From NCBI GenBank assembly GCA_020636645.1, contig JACJXO010000002.1, forward strand, positions 186,001 to 250,000: a stretch of 64,000 nt of DNA. The letters are read 5' to 3'. Origin of the DNA: Chitinophagales bacterium. GTDB taxonomy: Bacteria > Bacteroidota > Bacteroidia > Chitinophagales > BACL12. The notes below the pieces were generated by a model that was given only the letters and a program-made list of their open reading frames with translations, was not told the DNA's origin and did no database searches. The translations under genes were made by a program, and so were the position numbers. Of the stretch, positions 27,822 through 36,414 are shown piece after piece (position 1 is the stretch's first letter; every line of letters begins with the position of its first letter).

Positions 27822-27829
27822 TACCTTTG
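27822..27829 (+). promoter_or_regulatory. -7 element TACCTTTG, 4 nt before ATG
   Basis: A perfect TAnnTTTG followed by CACC and the ATG at 27834. It lies directly after the terminator at 27763-27791 and would give a leaderless dehydrogenase mRNA. Confidence 0.55.
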
Positions 27830-27833
27830 CACC

Positions 27834-29843
27834 ATGCAAACCACTTCAGGTATATCTCACCCTGCTTTTTCCTATGACCGCGGCAATCTGAGCCATGAAC
27901 AACTCACAGACCTGTACAGCCGACTGCTGGCCCCGCGAATGATCGAAGAGAAAATGCTCAATCTGTTGCGTCAGGGCAGGATCAGCAAGTGGTTTTCGGG
28001 TATCGGACAGGAGGCCATCTCCGTAGCTGCCGCCTGGGTGCTCGAAGCAGATGAATACATCTTGCCCATGCACCGAAACCTGGGTGTCTTCACCACAAGA
28101 GATGTACCCTTCGGCAAACTGTTCAAACAATGGCAGGGTGGTTACAACGGGTTCTCCAAAGGCAGAGAACGCAGCTTCCACTTCGGCACCAATGATTACC
28201 ATATCGTTGGAATGATCTCACATCTCGGTCCGCAGCTCACTATCGCTGACGGTATCGCACTGGCAGCAAAGCTGAAACAGGAAAACAAGGTGACCGCTGT
28301 GTTTACCGGCGAAGGAGGAACCAGTGAAGGAGATTTTCATGAAGCACTCAACGTAGCTGCAGTATGGGATCTGCCCGTCATCTTCATCATTGAGAACAAC
28401 GGTTACGGCCTGTCCACCCCAACGGGTGAACAATACCGTTGTGAAAACCTGGCAGATCGGGGTGTGGGTTATGGCATGCGTGCGCTGACCGTAGATGGCA
28501 ATAATATCCTGGAGATGGTGCATACGCTGACCGAACTCCGGGAGTGGTGCATCCGTGAGCAAAAACCTGTGTTGCTCGAATGCCGAACCTTCCGCATGCG
28601 TGGTCATGAAGAAGCCAGTGGTGTGAAGTATGTACCACCCACTTTGCTGGAAGAATGGGCCAAAAAAGACCCGGTCAGGAATTTTGAAGCCTGGTTGCGC
28701 AATGAAGGATTGCTGGATGATACCGCTGCTGAACACATCCGTACTTCTATTTCTGTTTTGATAGATAAAGGCCTGCAGGAAGGATTTGCAGAACCGCCCC
28801 TTGAGCCGACCGTAGAAGCAGAGCTGGCAGATGTATATAAAGAACACACATTCGTTCAAACATCTCCAAGGGTAAGTGCTGCTACTGAGAAACGTATGGT
28901 TGACGCCATATCAGACGGTTTGTGGCAAGCCATGAAGAAACATGAGAACCTGGTACTGATGGGGCAGGACATTGCTGAATATGGCGGTGTATTCAAGATC
29001 ACAGAACGCTTCGTCGATGAATTCGGACACGGAAGGGTGCGCAATACGCCTATCTGTGAATCTGCTATTCTGGGTGCTGCTGTCGGCCTGAGCATCAAAG
29101 GCATGAAGAGTATGGTGGAACTGCAGTTTGCAGATTTCGTTACTTCGGGTTTTAACCAGGTGGTCAACAACATCGCCAAGATGCACTATCGCTGGGGGCA
29201 GCATGTGGACACGGTGCTTCGCATGCCTACCGGTGCAGGGGTAGGTGCCGGACCTTTTCACAGCCAGAGCAATGAGGCCTGGTTCTTTCATACACCCGGA
29301 CTGAAGATCGTGTATCCATCCACTGCAGAAGATGCAAAAGGATTATTGCTGAGTGCATTTGAAGATCCCAATCCCGTCATGTTCTTTGAACACAAAGCCA
29401 TGTACCGGAGTATCAGTGGTGCTGTACCTGATGACTATTATACCATTCCAATAGGCAAAGCCAGGCTGGTGCAGGAAGGGGAAGAGTTGTCTGTGATCAC
29501 CTATGGCATGGGCGTACATTGGGCAACCCGGGCAGCTTCTCAATTGGGTATTGATGCACGCATCCTGGATCTTCGAAGCCTGGTACCTCTGGACTATGAA
29601 GCCATCTCTGAAACAGTACAGGCAACCGGAAAAGTGCTCGTGTTGCATGAAGATACGCTGACGGGTGGCATCGGTGCAGAGATCTCTGCATGGATCAATG
29701 AACACCTGTTCGAATACCTTGACGCACCTGTCATGCGCTGTGCTTCGCTGAATACACCAGTGCCGTTTGCAAAACCACTGGAAGAACAGTACCTGGCAAC
29801 CGCCCGGTTGCAAAAAGTGATGCTGGATCTGCAGAGTTATTAG
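27834..29843 (+). CDS. Fused E1 alpha-beta 2-oxoacid (branched-chain) dehydrogenase
   Basis: A 669-residue protein joining both E1 subunits of a thiamine-diphosphate 2-oxoacid dehydrogenase, most like the branched-chain (2-oxoisovalerate) type. The alpha half (about 1-325) has HRNLGVFTTRD, the ThDP motif GEGGTSEGDFHEALNVAAVWDLPVIFIIENN and RTFRMRGHEEA. The beta half (about 345-669) has GQDIAEYGGVFK, TPICESAILGAAVG, MPTGAGVGAGPFHSQSNEAW and VLHEDTLTGGIGAEI. The fusion is common in Bacteroidota. It feeds acyl-CoA synthesis with E2 and E3, which are not in this window. A diverged copy of its last 126 coding bases plus 15 bases downstream recurs at 31598-31738. Confidence 0.95.
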   Translation: MQTTSGISHPAFSYDRGNLSHEQLTDLYSRLLAPRMIEEKMLNLLRQGRISKWFSGIGQEAISVAAAWVLEADEYILPMHRNLGVFTTRDVPFGKLFKQWQGGYNGFSKGRERSFHFGTNDYHIVGMISHLGPQLTIADGIALAAKLKQENKVTAVFTGEGGTSEGDFHEALNVAAVWDLPVIFIIENNGYGLSTPTGEQYRCENLADRGVGYGMRALTVDGNNILEMVHTLTELREWCIREQKPVLLECRTFRMRGHEEASGVKYVPPTLLEEWAKKDPVRNFEAWLRNEGLLDDTAAEHIRTSISVLIDKGLQEGFAEPPLEPTVEAELADVYKEHTFVQTSPRVSAATEKRMVDAISDGLWQAMKKHENLVLMGQDIAEYGGVFKITERFVDEFGHGRVRNTPICESAILGAAVGLSIKGMKSMVELQFADFVTSGFNQVVNNIAKMHYRWGQHVDTVLRMPTGAGVGAGPFHSQSNEAWFFHTPGLKIVYPSTAEDAKGLLLSAFEDPNPVMFFEHKAMYRSISGAVPDDYYTIPIGKARLVQEGEELSVITYGMGVHWATRAASQLGIDARILDLRSLVPLDYEAISETVQATGKVLVLHEDTLTGGIGAEISAWINEHLFEYLDAPVMRCASLNTPVPFAKPLEEQYLATARLQKVMLDLQSY

Positions 29844-29858
29844 GCCGTTTTTCCGGAA
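29718..29858 (+). repeat. Left copy of 141-bp repeat (3' end of E1 gene)
   Basis: It matches 31598-31738. The first 32 nt are identical, the next roughly 90 nt differ at about a quarter of positions, and the last 21 nt (spanning the stop codon and the following GGCCGTTTTTCCGGAA) are identical again. The repeats bracket the AT-rich segment with the cytochrome-c peroxidase gene. Confidence 0.9.
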
Positions 29859-29987
29859 AGCTCTTATTTATGTCTCCCCAAGACAAATGACTCGACTCAA
29901 AGTTTTCTAATAGTTTGGGCTTCCTAATTGCTGGATCTGCGCCGTACACCTGTCTTTGCATCTCGGAAAAGGTCAAAATTTGTTCTT

Positions 29988-30016
29988 TTTGTATTAATAA
30001 CGCGGAAATATTTTTG
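29988..30016 (+). promoter_or_regulatory. Promoter for the MauG-type gene (TTTG / TATTTTTG)
   Basis: TTTG at 29988-29991 and TATTTTTG at 30009-30016 are 17 nt apart. CACC and an ATG (30021) follow directly; that ATG opens a 16-residue frame (MDFGMSRLTTLPFILL) ending at 30071, before the peroxidase start at 30147. The segment between is AT-rich. Confidence 0.4.
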
Positions 30017-30146
30017 CACCATGGATTTTGGTATGTCCAGATTAACGACCTTGCCTTTTATTTTGCTTTAATCATAGAAATGAATAAAAATAGCTTATAC
30101 TAATATAATATTAGCACCATCATATCAATAAAATAGCATTATCAAA

Positions 30147-31562
30147 ATGATTAAAAAAGGAATTTACTTAGTAGTAGGTGGATTGGCTTTAATATTTCTA
30201 ATCTCAGGAACGATAGATCTTAATGATCTTTTGAACTACAAAGATCAGCCTGTCCCGGATCATGTCAATACTACTGGTTTGGATAATGTTCCAATTGATA
30301 ATCCGATGAGTGATACACTGGCTACGTTAGGCAGGGTGCTGTTCTACGATAAACAGCTATCAAGTAATAATAAGGTTGCATGCGCAAGTTGTCATTTGCA
30401 AAGCAATGCATTCGGTTCTCCTTTAGTAGTTGATACAGGTGTTAATGGATTAAACTTAAGGCATGCAATGCGTTTAGGAAATATCAGATATTCGGAATCG
30501 ACCCAAGGTTTTTTCTGGGATGAACGAGATACAACCTTGGAGCAGCTGGCAACACACCCGATTCAGAACCATATTGAAATGGGATATAGCGGTGAATTAG
30601 GAGACCCAACATTATTAGATTTGATTACTAAAATGAATGGACTTTCTTATTATCCATTGCTATTTCAATTTGCATATGGGGACCCAACAATCACTGAAGA
30701 ACGGATACAGAAAGCTTTAGCAAACTTTCTACGCAGTATTCAATCCTTTGATTCAAAGTTTGATGAAGGTTTAAATGAGTCAGGTGGAAATGATCCCTTA
30801 GTTTTATTTTCAAACTTTTCATCGGAGGAGAATGCCGGTAAAACTTTGTTTTTTAGTGATCCTGTTTTGTCAGGGATTAACAGAGTTGGCGGAGGCGTAG
30901 GATGTTTTCATTGCCATAGTGACGTCGGAAGAAATGTTTTTCATTTTCTTGTTGAGAAAAAAAATAACGGAATAATAACTGAGGTTGATGGCTCAACTGT
31001 CTTTAATGTAACCAAAGCGCCAAATTTAAGAAATGTGTTTGGCCAAAGTGGAGAGTTAAACGGACCTTTGTTTCATAATGGCCAGGCTTCTACCTTTAAT
31101 CAGCTATTAGACCATTATGACACCGCAGCTCTTACCTCAAATCCTAATTTAGATACTCGGATTACTAGCAATGGCAAACTGAATTTAACATCGGAGGAGC
31201 GAGCACAGCTAGAATCGTTTATGAAAACTTTGACAGGTAATGATATATATTTAAATCCAAAGTGGTCAAATCCTTTTGATGCAGATGGAAATCCTTTAGT
31301 TAGCCCGGATCTTGTTTATTCAGGTCAGGAAATGAATGTTTCTTTGTTTCCAAACCCAGCATCAGAGTATATATACTTGAGTGGAGATATAAGTGAAATA
31401 AGTGAAATAGTTATTTATTCTATGAATGGACATGAAGTATGGAGACAACAATTAATAAGTAACCGACTGTCAATATCTTCATTGTCAACTGGAATGTATT
31501 TTGTTGTGTTTGTAAATGAATCTGGTCAAAATGTGGCCTTAAAGAAAATTTATAAAGACTAA
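30147..31562 (+). CDS. Di-heme cytochrome-c peroxidase (MauG family) with T9SS sorting domain
   Basis: A 471-residue exported protein with a hydrophobic N terminus (about 5-22) and two heme-c attachment motifs, CASCH (residues 79-83) and CFHCH (253-257). The family phrases RHAMRLGNIRYS, FFWDERDTTLEQLATHPIQNHIEMG and APNLRNV are present. A T9SS type-A sorting domain ends it (SLFPNPASEYIYL). The family includes cytochrome-c peroxidases and MauG, which use two hemes for peroxide reduction or protein oxidation; which activity applies here cannot be told. Codon use is AT-rich, unlike neighbours, and it lies on the inserted segment. Confidence 0.92.
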   Translation: MIKKGIYLVVGGLALIFLISGTIDLNDLLNYKDQPVPDHVNTTGLDNVPIDNPMSDTLATLGRVLFYDKQLSSNNKVACASCHLQSNAFGSPLVVDTGVNGLNLRHAMRLGNIRYSESTQGFFWDERDTTLEQLATHPIQNHIEMGYSGELGDPTLLDLITKMNGLSYYPLLFQFAYGDPTITEERIQKALANFLRSIQSFDSKFDEGLNESGGNDPLVLFSNFSSEENAGKTLFFSDPVLSGINRVGGGVGCFHCHSDVGRNVFHFLVEKKNNGIITEVDGSTVFNVTKAPNLRNVFGQSGELNGPLFHNGQASTFNQLLDHYDTAALTSNPNLDTRITSNGKLNLTSEERAQLESFMKTLTGNDIYLNPKWSNPFDADGNPLVSPDLVYSGQEMNVSLFPNPASEYIYLSGDISEISEIVIYSMNGHEVWRQQLISNRLSISSLSTGMYFVVFVNESGQNVALKKIYKD

Positions 31563-31597
31563 TTACAAAGAGAAGCCAGCGATCGCTTAAAAAATAT

Positions 31598-31738
31598 CTT
31601 GACGCACCTGTCATGCGCTGTGCTTCGCTCAACACCCCTGTTCCTTTTGCGAAATCGCTCGAAGAGCAGTTCCTGCCTACCGCCAGACTGCAAACTGTAA
31701 TGCTTGAACTGCAGGAGTATTAGGCCGTTTTTCCGGAA
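31598..31738 (+). pseudogene. Diverged remnant of the E1 gene 3' end
   Basis: An open fragment in the E1 frame, ending with the TAG at 31721-31723. It encodes 41 residues that align to the E1 C terminus without gaps, starting LDAPVMRCASLNTPVPFAK. It has no start codon or promoter. It is either the end of the original resident gene left after insertion, or a tail carried in by the element. Confidence 0.85.
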
Positions 31739-31898
31739 CTGCCGGATTCTTGTCCCCTTCTGAACCACCCGGGAACCGCTGTTTTCAGCTGATTTGATCA
31801 GTATATGCAGATAACTGCCGGCCAAATCCGGAATATATGGATGAAAATGGCAATAAGATGTTCTTTTTTGCCTGTTTGTTCCGGTGCATTTTTGGAAC

Positions 31899-32219
31899 AT
31901 GAGAACGAAAAAGAACGATCAGGTCATCCATATCCTGAGGTCATCTTTGCACCGCTTCGGTGCATGGCTTCATATGGTGCATGTACAGGATGTCATACTC
32001 TATAACCGCGAAGGGCTTCCTTTGGTTAAGTGTAGCATTTCTACAACTCCGTTCCTTCGTACTGATGAACCGGCACATCAAAAGGTCGATCTGGAAAACG
32101 GAAGTTACGGGTACTGCTACTTCTATCAGGATGCTGAAGATGTTCCAAGCAATATCTGTGTTTTCGGAAAAGATGATAAAGGTTCTTCCTTCAGTTTCCG
32201 CTCTATTATTTCACATTAA
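31899..32219 (+). CDS. Small protein of unknown function
   Basis: A 106-residue protein with no recognised domain. It is basic at the N terminus (MRTKKNDQVIHILRSSLHRFG), with no signal peptide, and contains YNREGLPLVKC and GSYGYCYFYQD. It is supported as a gene by a CATTTTTG box (one mismatch from TAnnTTTG) exactly 4 nt before the ATG, and by the lipoprotein gene 16 nt downstream. Expression is likely but the function is unknown. Confidence 0.5.
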   Translation: MRTKKNDQVIHILRSSLHRFGAWLHMVHVQDVILYNREGLPLVKCSISTTPFLRTDEPAHQKVDLENGSYGYCYFYQDAEDVPSNICVFGKDDKGSSFSFRSIISH

Positions 32220-32235
32220 CCAAAATCAATACAAC

Positions 32236-32649
32236 ATGCGAATCATGAATGTAATTTCAAAAGCCGGTCTGCTGGCTTTCCTGCTCGGCACACTGGTGGC
32301 CTGCAGCAAATCTGACCTTTCAGAAATGTTATCTGCAACCGATCCAACTACACTGGACAGCGGCATTAGTGGAGGTACTGATGATCCGGCCGGCGATGAC
32401 AGCGGAACCGGCGGTGGAACAGATGATCCATCAGGTGATGACCACGGATCCGGTGGCGGTGGTGCCGATGACCCCTCCGGCGATGACAGTGGTGATGACG
32501 ATGGCGATGACGATGGCGATGATTCTGGAGATGACGACGGTGATGACGATGGCGATGACCATGGTGGTGGCGATGATGATGGCGACGACGATGATGATGA
32601 AGATGACGATGATGGTGGTGGAAGCGATGATGACGGCGACGACGATTAA
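32236..32649 (+). CDS. Asp/Gly-rich low-complexity lipoprotein
   Basis: A 137-residue lipoprotein: signal peptide with lipobox GTLVAC at about residues 19-24, a short Ser/Leu-rich part, then over 90 residues made almost only of Asp, Gly and Ser, built from degenerate GATGAC-type DNA. The tail is very acidic and could bind calcium or other cations outside the cell. The ATG at 32236 or the in-frame ATG at 32245 begins the signal peptide. It follows the small gene at 31899 and is closed by a strong hairpin. Confidence 0.75.
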   Translation: MRIMNVISKAGLLAFLLGTLVACSKSDLSEMLSATDPTTLDSGISGGTDDPAGDDSGTGGGTDDPSGDDHGSGGGGADDPSGDDSGDDDGDDDGDDSGDDDGDDDGDDHGGGDDDGDDDDDEDDDDGGGSDDDGDDD

Positions 32650-32671
32650 CAGGTGTTGAGTGCTTCATAGT

Positions 32672-32700
32672 GTACGGGCAGGCCTTTGGCCTGCCCGTAC
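32672..32700 (+). terminator. Perfect 13-bp hairpin after the acidic lipoprotein
   Basis: GTACGGGCAGGCC and its complement flank a TTT loop. No T run follows directly, so it may act as an RNA 3'-end stabiliser or a weak terminator rather than a classic intrinsic terminator. Confidence 0.6.
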
Positions 32701-32793
32701 CATTTGGTGACAATAGTTTCCTTTTTACGCAACTTTAATTACCACTACCTCACTGTTATTCGTTCAACTTTGAAACAAGTAAACCTTACAGTC

Positions 32794-33192
32794 ATGGACT
32801 TTGAACAAAAAAAGCTGCAGGAATTACATGCAGACATCAACAAGTGGAAAGAATTGGTGGAACTGGTGCGTGATGAAACCAGGATCTTTGAACATCAGCT
32901 GGAGCAGATCTTACAAGCCGGACCTTCCCGTGAGGTCATGCCGTATATTCAGAAATTTGAAAGTATGTTCATACGGCAGAATGAAGTAAGCGATGAATTG
33001 TTTCATGATCTGAAAGCAGCCGATCATGAACTGAAACAAATGATTGATGAAGACCCGGCAGTATTGAATGTGCCGTTACCCGACCACGACCATCTTCGGG
33101 ATAAGGTCAACACCTATGAGAACCTTTTCCTGGAGTTGCGCAATGAATTCAGGCACTTCCATCTGATGGCATCGCATCCGGAAGCGCACTAA
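32794..33192 (+). CDS. Small helical cytoplasmic protein of unknown function
   Basis: A 132-residue, charged, helix-rich protein with heptad-like spacing (EQKKLQELHADINKWKELVELV, FEHQLEQIL, LRDKVNTYENLFLELRNEF). It has no signal peptide and no recognised domain. The ATG at 32794 follows a CAACTTTG box (one mismatch) by 21 nt. It is convergent with the TPR-CHAT gene, overlapping it by 4 nt. A coiled-coil or binding role is possible. Confidence 0.65.
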   Translation: MDFEQKKLQELHADINKWKELVELVRDETRIFEHQLEQILQAGPSREVMPYIQKFESMFIRQNEVSDELFHDLKAADHELKQMIDEDPAVLNVPLPDHDHLRDKVNTYENLFLELRNEFRHFHLMASHPEAH

Positions 33193-36100
33193 CGCACCAG
33201 CACAAAAGCTGCCCAGTTATAGACATCCGTTCGGGTGCTCAGATCAAGTTGCGCACGCCTGAGTGCTGTGGCAGGATCGCTGGGTTCCAGCAGATAGGTA
33301 TAAAATCTGGTCATGAGTTCTGCTGTGTACCGGTCCGGTACCTTCCACAAACTCATGATCAGGTTTTGGGCTCCTGCCATAGCAAAGGCTCGCTGCAAAC
33401 CGTAAACGCCTTCATCACCCTGTATATCACCCAACCCTGTTTCGCAGGCAGAGAGCACTACCAGTTCTATGTCCAGCATGTTGAGGTTGGAGATCTCTGA
33501 TGCGGTCAGTATGCCATCAACATTGTCGGTACTGCCCTGTATCCAGCTGGTATTGCCACCTGACAACAACAATCCGCTGCGCATGAGCGGACTGGCTGCT
33601 GTGCGAAACTGATATCCCGGGTCGCCGGCTTCAGGAACAGGGTTTGGCTCGGCCGGTAAAAAGAAACCATGAGTGCCCAGATGAAGTACGTCTGCTGAAA
33701 GTAGTTGCTGATCGGTCAGTATGTCTTCTCTGGCTTTGCCATCGGTCAGCACGGTACAACTGATCTGTTTTGCTTCGGCCATGTTGGCTATCATGTCAAC
33801 CTCCTGCCTGGTACCTGGCAGCGGCGACCATCCGCTTCCTCTGTCATCGGCCACGGCCACTGCTGTTTCGCTCAAGCCGTAATCAATTCCGCCCACAGCA
33901 AGAATGGAACGTACAGACTCAAAAGATGAGGGCGGCATGCCGGGATCCTTTTCCTGCAACATCACATACCGCTGCAGGAGTAAACTATCGCCATCAGATA
34001 AAGCCTGAAATGCGATGCGGTGCAGCAATCCCACAGGAGCAAAATGAATCGTATCTGTTCCGGTCAAAGAAGCTTCCAGTGGTTGCCAGATCATCTGGTA
34101 TAAACGGTCACCCTGATAGTCTGTCGTATCTTCCGGAAACAGCGGATCAGGATAGAGATACAACCGCCGAACATGATCTCCTGCCGGTTCATTCTCTCTT
34201 GCGCTGAGCAGGCTGGCCAGTTGTTCTTCATCACACAAGGTTATCAGTTCGGGTCTTTTCAGGCCTGATCGGGTAACGAGTGCACAATACTGTGCCGGAC
34301 CTGTACGAAAATACCCATCGCTTTCTATCCGCAGGAACTGCACCACAGCTGTGCCGGCCAACATCTCATTCTGCAGGTCAGACCAATGCAGGGCTTCCTG
34401 TTCAGTGCTTTTCCGCTTAATACCAAGTGAAAATTTCTTTTCCAGTTCTTCAGCCTGTTTATCCAGTGCATCGGCCTGGTCAGGATTGCTGAAGCGCACT
34501 GCAGCTGCCTGCTGTTTCATGCGCAGCCAGTTGTCCACCAGTTCGGCATCTTGCGGGTCACCTCCGGTTAGTAACCTGTTGCGTATTCCGGATGCATTGC
34601 GCAATACAGCTCCCTGAAACAACAACGCCTCTTCTGACAGAGCCGCCAGCATATCAGGATAAACCTCTGCATAACGCATAGTGAAAGAGGCAAAGCAGGT
34701 TCGCACAAACCCCATGTTCTGGATGAGTTGCGCCTGTGCCTGTTCCGGCAGATAGGCAAAGTTGTTCTGTATGATGCGTTCGGTCAATTGAAAATTATCT
34801 TCATAGATGGACTTTGCCAGCTCAGGTTGCCCCTGCTTTTCAGCACAAATGGCCATGGTGTTACGGTAGGTGATATACAGAAAATCTTTGCCGTATCGTT
34901 CAGCTACCAGTGAGGAAGCTTTGTCATAGTTCACATATACCTTGTCATATAATCCATCCATCAGATAGATATTCCCCAGCACCAGATAACCATTGCTCAG
35001 GATCATCGGATCAATATCCAGCTTACCGACCGCCTCCAGCACCTGAAAGGTGATCGTGTCCAGTCCGTATTCTGTAATGACCCGGGTGCCATTCGCGATA
35101 TCGAAACGGTTGATGGCTATGACCATATTAAAATACTTGGAAGCCATGACATCAATGGGTAATTCACCTATCACTTCCATCAGGCCGTTCACATATTCCA
35201 CCAGCGCTGCTTCATCATTCAGCTCGGTTGCTGCCAGCATCATCAGATCGTAACTGTCTGCCAGCAGGGCACTGTTATGCATGCCGGCAGCCTCCATTTC
35301 TGCCATCACCTCTTCCACCTTTTCTATGGCTTTGACGTGATCACCATACAACTGATACACCTCAGAGAGCCTCAACTGCAAACTGAAATAGGTGGAATCA
35401 GGTGCACCGGTAACGATCAGCTGATGAGCGGAGGCCAGTTCAAAACTTTCTTCAGATTCTGCCAACTGGCTGCGCAGCAGATACTCTGTGCCTAATACAG
35501 TATAGACCCATACCAGATCCGGAGTACTGCCGTAAACTTTTTCCAGCAACCGGGCTGTTTCCGGTCCTTTCTGAAGCACCATTTCGGTACTGCCACTTAC
35601 AAAGGCAAGGTAGAACAGATTCAAGGTGCCATCTGCTGTCAGGGCTTCGTTTTGCAATCCGGCTTCTTTGATTCCGGTCAATACCTTTTGCGTATGCTGT
35701 ATGGCTTTGTTCAGATCGCCGCCGGCTTCATATACATCAGACAGTTGCAACTGTATATTGAAATAGGTGGAATCAGGCATTCCGGCAAGTTCAAGCTGAT
35801 ATGCAGAAGCCAGCTCAAAATTTTCTTCAGATTCTGCCAGCTGACCATCTGCCAGATAAGCAACTCCCATGGCCGTATGGACATATACCAGTTCAGGTAT
35901 GTTGCCGGCAAACTGTAAAATGAGTGCCGCTGTTTCCTGTCCCTTCCGGAGCACGATCTCTTTATTTCCACTCTGAAAGGCAATGGCAAACAGATTCAAC
36001 AGATAACTGGCATAATTCTCGTCATGAGGAAGTTGGAGTGAATCTGCATGATCCAGAGCCATCTGATTGAAAACCATAGCAGCATCCAGATAACCGGCAA

Positions 36101-36335
36101 AATAGTACTGGTTGGAGGTCTCGATCAGCCCGTTCATGACCACTACCGGATCCAGACCTTCATGGGCCATGGCAGCCCGGTTACAGGTGATACACAGGTC
36201 ATAAGCAGCTTCCATCTCGCCTGCTGTCAGTTTGTCCAGACAGGGGGTCACCTCTTCCGGATATTCCTGGGCCCATAAAGAGGAGACTATTGTGCTGAGG
36301 AGAATACTTAAGATCATCAAACCGGATAGTCGCAT
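33189..36335 (-). CDS. Exported TPR-CHAT putative protease
   Basis: A 1048-residue protein with an N-terminal signal peptide (MRLSGLMILSILLSTIVSSLWAQ cleavage region), many tetratricopeptide-like helical repeats (about 30-600), and a C-terminal CHAT (caspase-like) domain (about 740-1048). The catalytic pair is present: His889 in HLGTHGFF and Cys964 in SACETG. The last strand YNWAAFVLV is typical. CHAT proteins are cysteine peptidases related to caspases and separase; in most studied systems they are cytosolic, whereas this one has an export signal. It is divergent from the papain-like gene across 79 nt. Confidence 0.9.
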   Translation of the reverse strand: MRLSGLMILSILLSTIVSSLWAQEYPEEVTPCLDKLTAGEMEAAYDLCITCNRAAMAHEGLDPVVVMNGLIETSNQYYFAGYLDAAMVFNQMALDHADSLQLPHDENYASYLLNLFAIAFQSGNKEIVLRKGQETAALILQFAGNIPELVYVHTAMGVAYLADGQLAESEENFELASAYQLELAGMPDSTYFNIQLQLSDVYEAGGDLNKAIQHTQKVLTGIKEAGLQNEALTADGTLNLFYLAFVSGSTEMVLQKGPETARLLEKVYGSTPDLVWVYTVLGTEYLLRSQLAESEESFELASAHQLIVTGAPDSTYFSLQLRLSEVYQLYGDHVKAIEKVEEVMAEMEAAGMHNSALLADSYDLMMLAATELNDEAALVEYVNGLMEVIGELPIDVMASKYFNMVIAINRFDIANGTRVITEYGLDTITFQVLEAVGKLDIDPMILSNGYLVLGNIYLMDGLYDKVYVNYDKASSLVAERYGKDFLYITYRNTMAICAEKQGQPELAKSIYEDNFQLTERIIQNNFAYLPEQAQAQLIQNMGFVRTCFASFTMRYAEVYPDMLAALSEEALLFQGAVLRNASGIRNRLLTGGDPQDAELVDNWLRMKQQAAAVRFSNPDQADALDKQAEELEKKFSLGIKRKSTEQEALHWSDLQNEMLAGTAVVQFLRIESDGYFRTGPAQYCALVTRSGLKRPELITLCDEEQLASLLSARENEPAGDHVRRLYLYPDPLFPEDTTDYQGDRLYQMIWQPLEASLTGTDTIHFAPVGLLHRIAFQALSDGDSLLLQRYVMLQEKDPGMPPSSFESVRSILAVGGIDYGLSETAVAVADDRGSGWSPLPGTRQEVDMIANMAEAKQISCTVLTDGKAREDILTDQQLLSADVLHLGTHGFFLPAEPNPVPEAGDPGYQFRTAASPLMRSGLLLSGGNTSWIQGSTDNVDGILTASEISNLNMLDIELVVLSACETGLGDIQGDEGVYGLQRAFAMAGAQNLIMSLWKVPDRYTAELMTRFYTYLLEPSDPATALRRAQLDLSTRTDVYNWAAFVLVR

Positions 36336-36353
36336 GCCGCTCTTAACTTTTTT

Positions 36354-36361
36354 TAACTTTG
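36354..36361 (+). promoter_or_regulatory. -7 element TAACTTTG before the papain-like gene
   Basis: A perfect TAnnTTTG in the 79-nt gap between the divergent CHAT and papain-like genes. The ATG at 36415 is 53 nt downstream. Confidence 0.5.
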
Positions 36362-36414
36362 AATTTCGTGTGAAAAATACAAAACACAGCCATCTACAGG
36401 TTAAACAACACAAA

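Larger units (their letters stand above)
29859..31597. other. AT-rich inserted segment carrying the MauG-type gene
   Basis: This 1.74-kb segment is clearly richer in A and T than its neighbours, with A/T-ending codons in its one large gene, and it is bracketed by the 141-bp repeats. It has no integrase or transposase. Acquisition by recombination within the 3' end of the dehydrogenase gene is inferred. Confidence 0.7.

Noticed and set aside
29859..30008. An att site or integrase for the MauG insertion
   Set aside because: No recombinase gene or tRNA was found; the 21-nt and 32-nt identities are reported only as parts of the duplicated gene end.
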